Shown: in pieces, positions 47,041 to 55,134 of the stretch
Position numbering within the stretch: the first letter of the stretch is position 1
Layout: each line of letters starts with the position of its first letter
DNA from: Gaiellasilicea sp963730405
GTDB lineage: Bacteria > Actinomycetota > Thermoleophilia > Gaiellales > Gaiellaceae
Assembly: GCA_963730405.1 (NCBI GenBank)
Contig: CAVSRW010000015.1
Span: 1 to 64,000 of the forward strand
Length of the DNA stretch: 64,000 bases
Direction: 5' to 3'
Made by a program: the position numbers and the translations under genes
The notes under the pieces: generated by a model
What the model was told of the DNA's origin: nothing
The model's database searches: none
The model's input: only the letters and a program-made list of their open reading frames with translations

Positions 47041-48086
47041 GGCTCGCGGCGCTGGCCGCAGCCGCAGCCCTGCTCGCCGGGTGCGGCGGCGACGAGGGCC
47101 CAGAGCGGCGGCAGACTCCCGGTCCGCCGGCGCTCGGCGGCGAGCTACGCCTCGAGGTCGTCGCGCGCGGCCTCGACGCCCCGCTGCAGGCGCTGCCGAT
47201 CCCCGGCTCCGGCGAGCTCGCCGTCGTCGAGCAGGGCGGGCTCGTGAAGGTCCTGCCCGGCCGCCGCGTGCTGCTCGACCTGCGCGACCGCATCTCGACG
47301 GGCGGCGAGCGCGGCCTGCTCTCGATCGCGTTCCACCCGGACTACCCGGACGACCGGCGCGTCTACGCGTCGTTCACCGACCTCGAGGGCGACTCGCGGG
47401 TCGTCGAGCTCGGTCCAAGCGGCGAGCGCGGGCTCATCCACGTCGAGCAGCCGTACGAGAACCACAACGGCGGCCACATCCTCTTCGGCCCCGACGGGCT
47501 GCTCTACCTCGGGCTCGGCGACGGCGGCGACTCGTTCGATCCGGAACAGCGCTCGCAGGACCCCGCCTCGCGGCTCGGAAAGCTCCTGCGGGTCGACGTC
47601 CGCACGCCCGAGCCCTCCTGGGAGACGGTCGCGCTCGGGCTCCGCAACCCGTGGCGGCTCGCGTTCGACGACGCGACGCGCGACCTCTGGGTCGCCGACG
47701 TCGGCCAGGATCTCTGGGAGGAGGTCAACGTCGTCCGCGGCGGGCCGGACGAGCTGCTCAACTTCGGCTGGGACGTCTACGAGGGCACGGAGCGGGTCGA
47801 GGAGCACGAGACCGGGCCGGGGCGCCTCGTCGAGCCGGTGGCGACGTACGGTCACGATCTCGGGTGCTCCGTCACGGGCGGGCACGTCGTCCGCACCGGT
47901 GCGCTGGCGGGCCGCTACGTCTACGGCGACTTCTGCAGCGGCCGGATCTTCAGCCTCCGGGCGAAGGATGCCGGTGACGTCCGCCTCGAGCGGCCACGCG
48001 TGCCGCAGCTGACCTCGATCGGCGGCGACGCCGAGGGCCGGCTCCTCCTCGTCTCCGCGAGCGGCCGCGTCCTCCGCGCAGGCTAG
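47037..48086 (+). CDS. Lipoprotein with soluble aldose/sorbosone dehydrogenase (PQQ-type beta-propeller) fold
   Basis: 349 residues from GTG 47037, overlapping the stop of the FAD gene (GTGA). The N-terminus VRLAALAAAAALLAGCGGDE is a lipoprotein signal with Cys16 as lipid site. The rest is a six-bladed propeller of the YliI/HHIP/soluble glucose dehydrogenase family, with ERGLLSIAFHPDYPDDRRVY, ENHNGGHILFGPDGLLYLGL, GLRNPWRLAFDDATRDLWVA and YGHDLGCSVTGGHVVR. PQQ-dependent oxidation of sugars at the cell surface is the family activity, though PQQ use cannot be shown here. It is convergent with the iron-transport permease (4-base overlap at 48083-48086) and shares the metal-box operon with the FAD gene. 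Confidence 0.87.
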   Translation: MRLAALAAAAALLAGCGGDEGPERRQTPGPPALGGELRLEVVARGLDAPLQALPIPGSGELAVVEQGGLVKVLPGRRVLLDLRDRISTGGERGLLSIAFHPDYPDDRRVYASFTDLEGDSRVVELGPSGERGLIHVEQPYENHNGGHILFGPDGLLYLGLGDGGDSFDPEQRSQDPASRLGKLLRVDVRTPEPSWETVALGLRNPWRLAFDDATRDLWVADVGQDLWEEVNVVRGGPDELLNFGWDVYEGTERVEEHETGPGRLVEPVATYGHDLGCSVTGGHVVRTGALAGRYVYGDFCSGRIFSLRAKDAGDVRLERPRVPQLTSIGGDAEGRLLLVSASGRVLRAG

Positions 48087-49648
48087 TCCGGCGAGGCGGA
48101 GGGCGAGCTGTCGCGCCGCCAGAGCAGGAGCAGGAAGGGCGCCGAGATCACGATCAGCAGCAGTGCGGCGGGCGCGGCCTGCGAGTAGGCAGCAACCGAG
48201 GTCTCGCGCCAGATCGCGGTCGACAGCGTCTCGAAGCCGATCGGCCGCAGCAGCAGCGTCGCGGGGAGCTCCTTCATCGCCGAGAGGAACACGAGGGCGG
48301 CACCGGCGCCGACTCCGGCACGCGCGAGCGGCAGCGTCACGCGGGCGAGCACGGCCGTCTCGCTCCGGCCGAGCGACCGCGCCGCCTCCTCGACGGACGG
48401 GTTGATCCGGCGGAGCGACGTCTCGAGCGCCGCGAGCGCCTGCGGCATGAAGCGGATCACGTACGCGAGCACGAGCAGCGCGAGCGTCTGGTAGATGAAC
48501 GGCGCGTACCGCGCTGCGAAGAAGACGAGCGCGAGTGCGATCACGATCCCGGGGAGCGCGTTGGCGGCGAAGGCGGCGCGCTCGAGCAGCCGCCAGCGGG
48601 AGCGGTACCGGACGGCGAGGAGCGCCAGCGGGACGGCGCCCGCGACCGCGAGCCCGGCGGCGAGCCCTGACGCGAGGACGGAGTTCACGGCCTCGGTGAT
48701 CGGCACGTCGACACCGCGCTCGAGCCCTCGCACGAGCCAGTAGAGGAGCACCGAAGCCGGGAGGAAGAGGAACCCGCCGACCGTCAGCCCGCAGAATGCG
48801 AGCGCCGGGATCCGCCAGCGGCCGAGCGGCTGCGGCCGCAGCGCGCGGCTCACGCCGGGCGAGGTGCGGTGCAGCCGTCCCTTGCGACGCACGCGGCTCT
48901 CCGCGAACAGCAGCAGCATCGTCAGCGCGACGAGCACGAGCGCGAGCGCGGCCGCCGGCGTCCGGTCGAAGAGCGACCGGTACTGGAGGAAGATCGCCCG
49001 CGTGAGCGCGTCGTAGTTCATCAGCGAGACGACGCCGAAGTCGGAGAGCACGTAGAGCGCGACGAGCAGCGACCCGGCCGCGAGGGACGGTCGCAGGGCC
49101 GGGAGCGTCACGCGCCTGAACGTCGTCGCGCGCGAGCGGCCGAGGCCGCGGGACGCCTCCTCGAGCGACGGGTCGAGCTCGTGCAGCGCGGCCGACGCGA
49201 GCAGGAAGACGTACGGGTAGGTGGAGAGCGTGAGCGCGAGCAGCGCGCCCCAGTACCCGCGCAGCTCCGGGAGCTCGCGGCCGAGCGCGTCGGCGAGCAG
49301 GCCGCGAGGCCCGAGTGCGCCGAGCAGGCAGAGCGCGGCGACGTAGCTCGGGATCACGAGGGGGAGCGCACCTGCGACCGCCCAGAACCTGCGTCCGGGG
49401 AGGTCGGTGCGCACGACGAGCCAGGCGAGCGGGACGGCGACGAGCAGCGTCGCGGCGACGACGCCCGCGACGAGGATTGCGGTGTTCCAGATCAGCTCCA
49501 GCGTCCGCTCGCGGAAGACGACGTCCCAGGCGTCGCCGGTGCCGGCGCGGATGACGAGGTAGACGAGCGGAAGGAAGAGGAGCGCTGCGACCGCGATGCC
49601 GGCGGCCGCGAGCGCGAGCGGGGGGCGGCGCGACCCCCGGCGGCTCAC
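48083..49648 (-). CDS. fbpB: Ferric-iron ABC transporter permease (FbpB-type)
   Basis: 521 residues with about twelve membrane helices in two homologous halves, as in FbpB/SfuB permeases. Each half carries the ABC-binding EAA loop: LEEASRGLGRSRATTFRRVT and VEEAARSLGRSETAVLARVT. GTG 49648 overlaps the TGA of the binding-protein gene, so the start is set by coupling. It completes a minus-strand ATPase, binding protein, permease set. The gene order is unusual in placing the ATPase first. The 3' end overlaps the sugar-dehydrogenase gene by 4 bases. The 75 N-terminal residues include a basic start (VSRRGSRRPP). Confidence 0.92.
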   Translation of the reverse strand: MSRRGSRRPPLALAAAGIAVAALLFLPLVYLVIRAGTGDAWDVVFRERTLELIWNTAILVAGVVAATLLVAVPLAWLVVRTDLPGRRFWAVAGALPLVIPSYVAALCLLGALGPRGLLADALGRELPELRGYWGALLALTLSTYPYVFLLASAALHELDPSLEEASRGLGRSRATTFRRVTLPALRPSLAAGSLLVALYVLSDFGVVSLMNYDALTRAIFLQYRSLFDRTPAAALALVLVALTMLLLFAESRVRRKGRLHRTSPGVSRALRPQPLGRWRIPALAFCGLTVGGFLFLPASVLLYWLVRGLERGVDVPITEAVNSVLASGLAAGLAVAGAVPLALLAVRYRSRWRLLERAAFAANALPGIVIALALVFFAARYAPFIYQTLALLVLAYVIRFMPQALAALETSLRRINPSVEEAARSLGRSETAVLARVTLPLARAGVGAGAALVFLSAMKELPATLLLRPIGFETLSTAIWRETSVAAYSQAAPAALLLIVISAPFLLLLWRRDSSPSASPD

Positions 49649-50661
49649 GTCGTGTAGCCGGCCTCGGCGAGCATCTCCAGCGTCGTCTCGAGCTCCTCGC
49701 CGAGCTGGTCGAGCTCGACGTCCGGCCCCTCGAGCGACTCGAGCGGCGGGAGCCCGGCTCGCGGCTCGATGCCCTCGACGAGCGGGTACTCGGCCTCCTC
49801 GGTCTCCTCGGCGTAGAAGCGCTGGCCCGCCTCCGAGAGGAGGAACTCGACGAAGCGCTCCGCCTGCTCCTGTTTGTCCGAGCCGTCGATCACGCCCGCG
49901 CCCGCGACGCTGATCAACGCGCCGTCGTCGCCGGGCGCGAGGAAGTGGTTCTCGACCGGCGCGTCGGGATTCTCGGACTTGATCAGCGCGAGGTAGTAGT
50001 GGTTGACGAGGCCGAGCTCGATCTCGCCCTCGGCGAGCGCCTCGAGGATCGCGATGTTGTTCTCGTAGAAGCGCGGCTCGTTCGCCTTGACCGCGTCGAG
50101 CCACTCGCGCGTGGCCTCGTCGCCGCGGTTCAGCCGCATCGCGCTCACGAATGCCTGGAAGGAGGCGTTCGGCGGCGCGATCCCGATCTTGCCGCGCCAG
50201 CGCTCGTCGGCGACGTCATCGATCCGGTCGGGGACCTCGCTCTCGGGCACGTCGTCCGTGTTGTACGCGATCACCCGGACGCGGCCGGAGACGCCCGTCC
50301 AGGTGCCGTCGGGGTCGCGGAAGCGCTCGGGGACGCGGTCGAGCACGCTCTGCGGCAGCTCGGCGAAGCGGCCCTCGGCCTCGATCGCGCCGAGCGCCCC
50401 TGGATCCTGCGCCCAGAAGACGTCGGCGGGCGAGTTGCCGCCCTCCTCGGCGAGCGTGGCGGCGAGCTCGGAGCTGTTCGCGTAGCGGACGGCGACCTCG
50501 ATCCCGGTCTCCTCCTCGAAGCGCTCGATCAGCGGCCCGACGAGCTCCTCCTCGCGGCCCGAGTAGACGACGAGCTCGTCGTCGCCCGGCGAGAAGCCGC
50601 CGCCGCCGCAGCCCGCGAGGGCGAGCGCGCAGAGCGATGTCAGGATGACCTTGCGAGTCAT
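49645..50661 (-). CDS. fbpA: Ferric-iron ABC transporter substrate-binding lipoprotein (FbpA-type)
   Basis: 338 residues. The signal MTRKVILTSLCALALAGC ends in a lipobox, with Cys18 as lipid anchor. The mature protein has the periplasmic-binding class II fold of FbpA/FutA: LVVYSGREEELVGPLIERFE at the N-terminus, VFWAQDPGALGAIEAEGRFA, VIAYNTDDVP, RWRGKIGIAPPNASFQAF, and the tyrosine pair LVNHYYLALIK near residue 220 that binds Fe(III) in this family. ATG 50661 is the only sensible start and shares its A with the last base of a metal-box palindrome, which implies a leaderless transcript. Iron(III), or less likely another metal or an organic acid, is the ligand. Confidence 0.92.
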   Translation of the reverse strand: MTRKVILTSLCALALAGCGGGGFSPGDDELVVYSGREEELVGPLIERFEEETGIEVAVRYANSSELAATLAEEGGNSPADVFWAQDPGALGAIEAEGRFAELPQSVLDRVPERFRDPDGTWTGVSGRVRVIAYNTDDVPESEVPDRIDDVADERWRGKIGIAPPNASFQAFVSAMRLNRGDEATREWLDAVKANEPRFYENNIAILEALAEGEIELGLVNHYYLALIKSENPDAPVENHFLAPGDDGALISVAGAGVIDGSDKQEQAERFVEFLLSEAGQRFYAEETEEAEYPLVEGIEPRAGLPPLESLEGPDVELDQLGEELETTLEMLAEAGYTT

Positions 50662-50678
50662 GTAAGGGGAACCTTAGA
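50661..50678 (-). promoter_or_regulatory. Metal-box palindrome, site 2
   Basis: On the minus strand TCTAAGGTTCCCCTTACA, with one mismatch in the 7-4-7 repeat, ending on the first base of the fbpA ATG. TAAGGT lies 9 bases before the ATG, so transcription would start at or next to the start codon. It is in the 20-bp gap between the ATPase and fbpA genes. Confidence 0.72.
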
Positions 50679-50681
50679 GGC

Positions 50682-51701
50682 TCAGGAGAAAACCGGGACC
50701 GGCGACGTGTGCGGCCGCACGTGCACGCGCGAGCCGAGCGGCACCTGCTCGTTCGACGGGCGCTGCGAGACGAGCTCGACGCCGTCGAGCAGGACGCGGT
50801 AGAAGACGTCGTGACCGCGGAACTCGCGGCCGATCACCTCGCCGCTGCCGGCCGGGTCGGGCTCGAGCTCGAGCAGCTCCGGCCGGATCAGCACTTCGAC
50901 CGCGGTGGCGCCGTTGCCGTTCTGCACCGGGAAGCGGCCCACGGACGTCTCCACGAGCCCGTCGGCAAGCGTGCCCGGGAGGAAGTTGCCCGCGCCGACG
51001 AACTCCGCCGCCCAGCGCGAGGCGGGGGCGAGGTAGACCTCCTCGGGCGTCCCCTCCTGGACGACCGTCCCGTCGCGCATCAGCGCGATCCGGTCGGCGA
51101 GCGAGAACGCCTCCTCCCGGTCGTGCGTGACGAGGACGACGGTGACGTGGATGCCGCGAAGAATCCGTGCGAGCTCGTCGCGCATCGAGGCCCGGAGGTG
51201 CGGGTCGATGTTCGACCAGGGCTCGTCGAGCAGGACGAGCTCGGGTCCGGGCGCGAGCGCGCGGGCGAGGGCGACGCGCTGCTGCTGCCCGCCGGAGAGC
51301 TCGTGCGGGTACCTGTTCTCCAATCCGTCGAGATCGACGAGCTCGAGGATGGCGCGGACGCGCTCCATTCTCTGGCCGCGACCCAGGCCGAAGCCAACGT
51401 TCTCGGCGACGGTGAGGTGCGGGAAGAGGGCGTAGTCCTGAAAGACCATCCCGACCTTGCGCCGCTCCGGCGGCACCCACGTCCCATTCCCGGCGACGGG
51501 CCTGCCCGCCACCTCGACGGTGCCGGCCTCGGGCTCCTCGAAGCCTGCGATCAGCCGGAGCAGCGTCGTCTTGCCGCAGCCGGAGGGGCCGAGCAGGGCG
51601 ACGAACTCGCCGCGCTCGACGCACAACTGCGCGTGGTCCACGGCCTGGACGGCGCCGTACCGCTTCGCGACGCCGTGGCAACAGATCATCCCGCACGCCA
51701 T
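50682..51701 (-). CDS. fbpC: Ferric-iron ABC transporter ATPase (FbpC-type)
   Basis: 339 residues. The nucleotide-binding domain has Walker A GPSGCGKTTLLRLIAGFEEP (near residue 38), Q-loop MVFQDYALFPHLTVAENVGF, signature LSGGQQQRVALARALAPGPE, and Walker B LVLLDEPWSNIDPHLRASMR with the switch His in LVTHDREEAF. A C-terminal TOBE-like domain follows (VLIRPELLELEPDPAGSGEV), as in iron, polyamine and sulfate importers. ATG 51701 has a metal-box palindrome ending on its first base. A second ATG at 51689 is possible. First gene of the iron operon. Confidence 0.92.
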   Translation of the reverse strand: MACGMICCHGVAKRYGAVQAVDHAQLCVERGEFVALLGPSGCGKTTLLRLIAGFEEPEAGTVEVAGRPVAGNGTWVPPERRKVGMVFQDYALFPHLTVAENVGFGLGRGQRMERVRAILELVDLDGLENRYPHELSGGQQQRVALARALAPGPELVLLDEPWSNIDPHLRASMRDELARILRGIHVTVVLVTHDREEAFSLADRIALMRDGTVVQEGTPEEVYLAPASRWAAEFVGAGNFLPGTLADGLVETSVGRFPVQNGNGATAVEVLIRPELLELEPDPAGSGEVIGREFRGHDVFYRVLLDGVELVSQRPSNEQVPLGSRVHVRPHTSPVPVFS

Positions 51702-51718
51702 GTAAGGGTCACCTTACA
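51701..51718 (-). promoter_or_regulatory. Metal-box palindrome, site 3
   Basis: On the minus strand TGTAAGGTGACCCTTACA, a perfect 7-4-7 inverted repeat whose last base is the A of the ATPase ATG. The embedded TAAGGT is 9 bases from the ATG, as at site 2. The divergent priA gene starts 28 bp beyond it. Confidence 0.75.
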
Positions 51719-51746
51719 CGACCTCCGGCCCGGTTACGGTGGCCGG

Positions 51747-53663
51747 ATGCCGCTCGCCGAGGTCTATCCGCTCGTCTCCTCGCGGGCGGTCGCGCGCCCG
51801 TTCACCTACGAGGTGCCGGACGACGTCGGCGTGGGTGCGGTCGTCTCGATCCGGTTCGGCCGCTCCGCCGCCCGCGGCGTCGTCGTCGCGACCGGGGTCG
51901 AGGCGCCTGCGGGTGTGACGGCGGCGCCGATCGACGGCGTCCTCTACCGGCTGCCGCCGGCGCTGGTCGAGCTCGCGCTCTGGCTCGCCGACTACTACGG
52001 CTCGACGCCGGCGCGCGCGCTCGAGCTCGTGGCGCCGAAGCTGCGCGCGCGTCGCGGCGAGCGCCGTGCGACCGGCGCCGGGATGCCTGGCGAGGCCGAG
52101 CCGGCGCGGCTGACGGAGCCGCAGACGAAGGCGGTCGCCCGGATCGTCGAGGCGATGGGGGCCGGTGGCGGGCACGTCCTGCTCGCGGGCGCGACCGGCA
52201 GCGGCAAGACGGAGGTGTACCTCCAGGCGTGCGCGGCGGCGCTCCGGCACGGCAAGGGGGCGATCGTGCTCGTGCCGGAGATCGCGCTGACGCCGCAGAC
52301 GCTCGGCCGCTTCCAGGCGCGGTTCGGCGACCGGATCGCCGTGCTCCACTCGGGCCTGACCGACGCCGAGCGGCGCGACGAGCGGGAGCGCATCGTCGCC
52401 GGCGAGGCTCCCGTGGTCGTCGGCGCTCGCTCGGCGGTCTTCGCGCCGGTGCCGAACCTCGGCCTGATCTGCATCGACGAGGAGCACGACTCCTCGTACA
52501 AGCAGGAGTCCGACCCGCGCTACGACGCCCGCACCGTCGCGGCCAAGCGGGCTGCGCTGGAGGGCGCCGTCGCCGTCTACGGCAGCGCGACGCCGCGGCC
52601 CGAGAGCTGGGAGCGGCTGGAGCGCCTCGAGCTCGGCGAGCGGCTCGGAGCGCCGATGCCGACCGTGAAGCTCGTCGACCTCCGCTACGAGGCCGGCTAT
52701 CCGCTCTCGGCGCCGCTCCTGGCCGAGCTGGGTCGGCTCTCCGAGGAGGGTGGCAAGGCGATCCTGCTCCTGAACCGGCGCGGGCTCGCACCGGCGATCC
52801 ACTGCCGCGCGTGCGGCGTCTCGCGCCGCTGCGGGCTCTGCGACGTCGCGTTGACCCTGCACCGCGACGGCCGCCTCCACTGCCACCACTGCGGCTACTC
52901 GGAGGCGGTGCCCGAGGCCTGCCCCGCCTGCGGGTCGTCCGAGCTCGCCCGGATCGGCGCCGGGACGCAGAAGCTGGAGGCGGAGCTGGCGAAGCACGTG
53001 CCGGAGCTCCGGCGGATCAGGCTCGACGCGGACACGGCCGCGAAGCCCGGTGCGCTGCGCGAGGCGCTCGACGCGTTCGCGGCGGCGGATCGCGCCGTTC
53101 TCGTCGGGACGCAGATGGTCGCCAAGGGGCACCACTTTCCCGGCGTCGCACTTGCGGCCGTCGTCGATGCCGACACGGGCCTCGCCCTTCCCGACTTCCG
53201 CGCCGAAGAGCGGACCTTCCAGCTCGTCACCCAGCTCGCGGGGCGGAGCGGCCGGGACGCGCCCGGGAAGGTGATCGTGCAGACCTTCCAGCCCGACGCG
53301 ACGTCGCTGCGCCACGCCGTCCGGCACGACGTCGCCGGCTTCCTCGCCGAGGAGCTCGCCCGCCGCCGCGAGCTCGCCTACCCGCCGTTCCGGCACCTGA
53401 TCTCGATCGTCGCCTCCGGCAGCGAGGCCGAGGCGCCCGATCGGCTCCTGCGCGAGCTGAGATCGGAGCTGCGCGGCGCCGACCTGCTCGGACCGGCACC
53501 GCTCCTCCGCCTCCGCGGACGCCACCGAGCGCAGCTCGTCGCCAAGACCGACTCGCCGCGCTCGCTCGCGACGGCGGCAGGGCGGCTGCTCGCGGCCGCC
53601 GCGCCCGCGATGCGCCGCGCCGGGGTGAACGCGGTCGTCGATGTCGATCCCCAGTCGCTCTAA
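51747..53663 (+). CDS. priA: Primosomal protein N' (PriA helicase)
   Basis: Replication restart helicase that loads the replisome at repaired forks. The 638-residue product has the N-terminal DNA-binding domain (YPLVSSRAVARPFTYEVPDD), Walker A LLAGATGSGKTEVYLQAC near residue 148, and the DEEH box ICIDEEHDSSYKQ near 243. Zinc ligands follow in CRACGVSRRCGLC and CHHCGYSEAVPEACPACGS (near 353-395). Helicase motifs GTQMVAKGHHFPGVALAAVV and LVTQLAGRSGRDAPG are present. Many actinobacterial PriA proteins lack helicase residues; here GSGKT and DEEH are both intact, so it should be active. ATG 51747. It heads the priA-def-fmt-rsmB-rpe series, a conserved order in many bacteria. Confidence 0.95.
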   Translation: MPLAEVYPLVSSRAVARPFTYEVPDDVGVGAVVSIRFGRSAARGVVVATGVEAPAGVTAAPIDGVLYRLPPALVELALWLADYYGSTPARALELVAPKLRARRGERRATGAGMPGEAEPARLTEPQTKAVARIVEAMGAGGGHVLLAGATGSGKTEVYLQACAAALRHGKGAIVLVPEIALTPQTLGRFQARFGDRIAVLHSGLTDAERRDERERIVAGEAPVVVGARSAVFAPVPNLGLICIDEEHDSSYKQESDPRYDARTVAAKRAALEGAVAVYGSATPRPESWERLERLELGERLGAPMPTVKLVDLRYEAGYPLSAPLLAELGRLSEEGGKAILLLNRRGLAPAIHCRACGVSRRCGLCDVALTLHRDGRLHCHHCGYSEAVPEACPACGSSELARIGAGTQKLEAELAKHVPELRRIRLDADTAAKPGALREALDAFAAADRAVLVGTQMVAKGHHFPGVALAAVVDADTGLALPDFRAEERTFQLVTQLAGRSGRDAPGKVIVQTFQPDATSLRHAVRHDVAGFLAEELARRRELAYPPFRHLISIVASGSEAEAPDRLLRELRSELRGADLLGPAPLLRLRGRHRAQLVAKTDSPRSLATAAGRLLAAAAPAMRRAGVNAVVDVDPQSL

Positions 53664-53676
53664 TTACACTCGGCTC

Positions 53677-54255
53677 ATGGCCGAGGGCGGCGTGCCGGCA
53701 CCCGAAGGGGGCGAGGAAGTCGACGAGCGGGAGCTCGACGCTCAGGCGCATGCGCGTCGCCGGATCGCGCTGGCACAGATCCGCCAGTACCCGGACGCAG
53801 TCCTGCGGATGCGCGCGCGCGAGGTCGAGCAGTTCGACGACGACCTCGCCCGGCTCGCGGACAAGATGGCCGACCTGATGCACGACGCCCGCGGTGTCGG
53901 CCTCGCGGCGACGCAGGTCGGCGTGCTGCAGCGGCTCTTCGTCTGCCACTTCCACGACAACGACCACGTGACGACGATCGTCAACCCGGAGATCACGAAG
54001 CGCTCGCGCTCGACCGAGGTCGCCGACGAGGGCTGCCTCTCGCTCCAGGGGGTCCTCGTTCCCGTCGAGCGGGCCGCCGGGGTGACGATCGAGGGGCAGG
54101 ACGTCACCGGTGCGCCGCTCGAGCTCGAGCTGGAGGAGATGGACGCCCGCGTCGTCCAGCACGAGCTCGACCACCTCGACGGCGTCCTCATGCTCGAGCG
54201 GACGGACGACGCCTCGCGCAAGGAAGCGCTCGCCACCCTCCGCCGCTCGATCTGA
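53677..54255 (+). CDS. def: Peptide deformylase
   Basis: Removes the formyl group from nascent proteins. All three metal motifs are present: GVGLAATQVG, DEGCLSLQGV (Cys ligand) and VVQHELDHLDGVL (HExxH variant HELDH). The protein is about 192 residues; the start at ATG 53677 is preferred because the upstream in-frame ATG (53641) lies inside priA. The 35-residue N-terminal lead is acidic (EGGEEVDERELDAQAHARRR) and longer than usual. Immediately after the TGA stop begins a 78-bp double-palindrome element, which separates def from its usual partner fmt. Confidence 0.93.
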   Translation: MAEGGVPAPEGGEEVDERELDAQAHARRRIALAQIRQYPDAVLRMRAREVEQFDDDLARLADKMADLMHDARGVGLAATQVGVLQRLFVCHFHDNDHVTTIVNPEITKRSRSTEVADEGCLSLQGVLVPVERAAGVTIEGQDVTGAPLELELEEMDARVVQHELDHLDGVLMLERTDDASRKEALATLRRSI

Positions 54256-54333
54256 CTTAGCAACAGACTGTTACAAGGCCGCGTCGGCAGCGCTCGGTCG
54301 GCCGTTGGTGCCAAGTAACAGACTGTTACTTGG
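54256..54333 (+). repeat. 78-bp double-palindrome element, copy B
   Basis: Arms at 54256-54278 and 54311-54333, centres 55 bp apart, with a 32-bp spacer. The second arm contains AAGTAACAGACTGTTACTT and is identical to copy A over 23 bp; the first arm differs at one base. The spacer is not conserved, but its length is. It starts at the base after the def stop codon and ends 15 bp before the fmt start. Confidence 0.85.
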
Positions 54334-54348
54334 CATAGCCTGGCGCGC

Positions 54349-55134
54349 GTGAGGCTCTCCGTCGCCGCCACGGCGCCCTTCGGCGCCGACGTGCTCGAGC
54401 GGCTCGCCGCCCGGCACGACGTCGCCGCGCTGCTGACGAGGCCCGACAGCCCTGCCGGCCGCGGCCGCAGGCTCGCCGCCCCGCCCGCGAAGCTCGTCGC
54501 CGAGCGGCTCGGGATCCCCGTGCTGCAGCCGGAGCGGCCGACGGCAGAGCTCGAGCTCCCGGGCGAGGCGGTGGTGGTCGTGGCGTACGGCCTGCTGATC
54601 CCGGAGAGCCTGCTCGGACGGGGGCTCTGGCTCAACGTGCACCCGTCGCTGCTGCCACGCTGGCGCGGTGCCGCCCCGGTCGAGCGGGCGCTGCTCGCCG
54701 GCGACGCCGAGACCGGCGTCACCATTCACGAGACGGTCAAGGAGCTCGACGCCGGCCCGATCGCCGCACAGCGCGCGTTCACGCTCACCGAGGAGGACGA
54801 CGCGGGAACGGTCTACGCCCGCGCGGCCGAGCTCGCCGCCGAGCTGCTCGACGAGGTGCTGCCGAGCCCGTCGTTCCGGCCCCAGGAGGGCGAGCCGACG
54901 TACGCCGCGAAGATCGAGGCGGCCGATCGCGAGCTCGACCTCTCGAAGCCGGAGGAGAGCCTGAACCGGGTCCGCGCGCTCTCGCCCCACATCGGCGCCC
55001 GCGGCGAGCTGCACGGCCGGCGCGTGACGATCTGGAAGGCGCGGCTCGAGGACGGCGAGCTCGTCCCGGTCGAGGTGCAGCCGGAGGGCGGCCGGCGGAT
55101 GCGCTACGACGAGTGGCTGCGAGGCCTGCGCTGA
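54349..55134 (+). CDS. fmt: Methionyl-tRNA formyltransferase
   Basis: Formylates initiator Met-tRNA with 10-formyl-tetrahydrofolate. The 261-residue protein has DSPAGRGRRLAAPPAKLVAE, VVVVAYGLLIPESLL, the catalytic block WLNVHPSLLPRWRGAAPVER (Asn-His) and GVTIHETVKELDAGPI with the Asp. It is about 50 residues shorter than the E. coli enzyme, mainly in the C-terminal OB-fold domain, a size also seen in other actinobacteria. The N-terminus VRLSVAATAPFGADVLERLA lacks the usual GTP motif, having AATAPFGADVL instead of FAGTPxFA. GTG 54349 follows the double-palindrome element by 15 bp. Its end overlaps the next gene by 22 bp. Confidence 0.9.
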   Translation: MRLSVAATAPFGADVLERLAARHDVAALLTRPDSPAGRGRRLAAPPAKLVAERLGIPVLQPERPTAELELPGEAVVVVAYGLLIPESLLGRGLWLNVHPSLLPRWRGAAPVERALLAGDAETGVTIHETVKELDAGPIAAQRAFTLTEEDDAGTVYARAAELAAELLDEVLPSPSFRPQEGEPTYAAKIEAADRELDLSKPEESLNRVRALSPHIGARGELHGRRVTIWKARLEDGELVPVEVQPEGGRRMRYDEWLRGLR

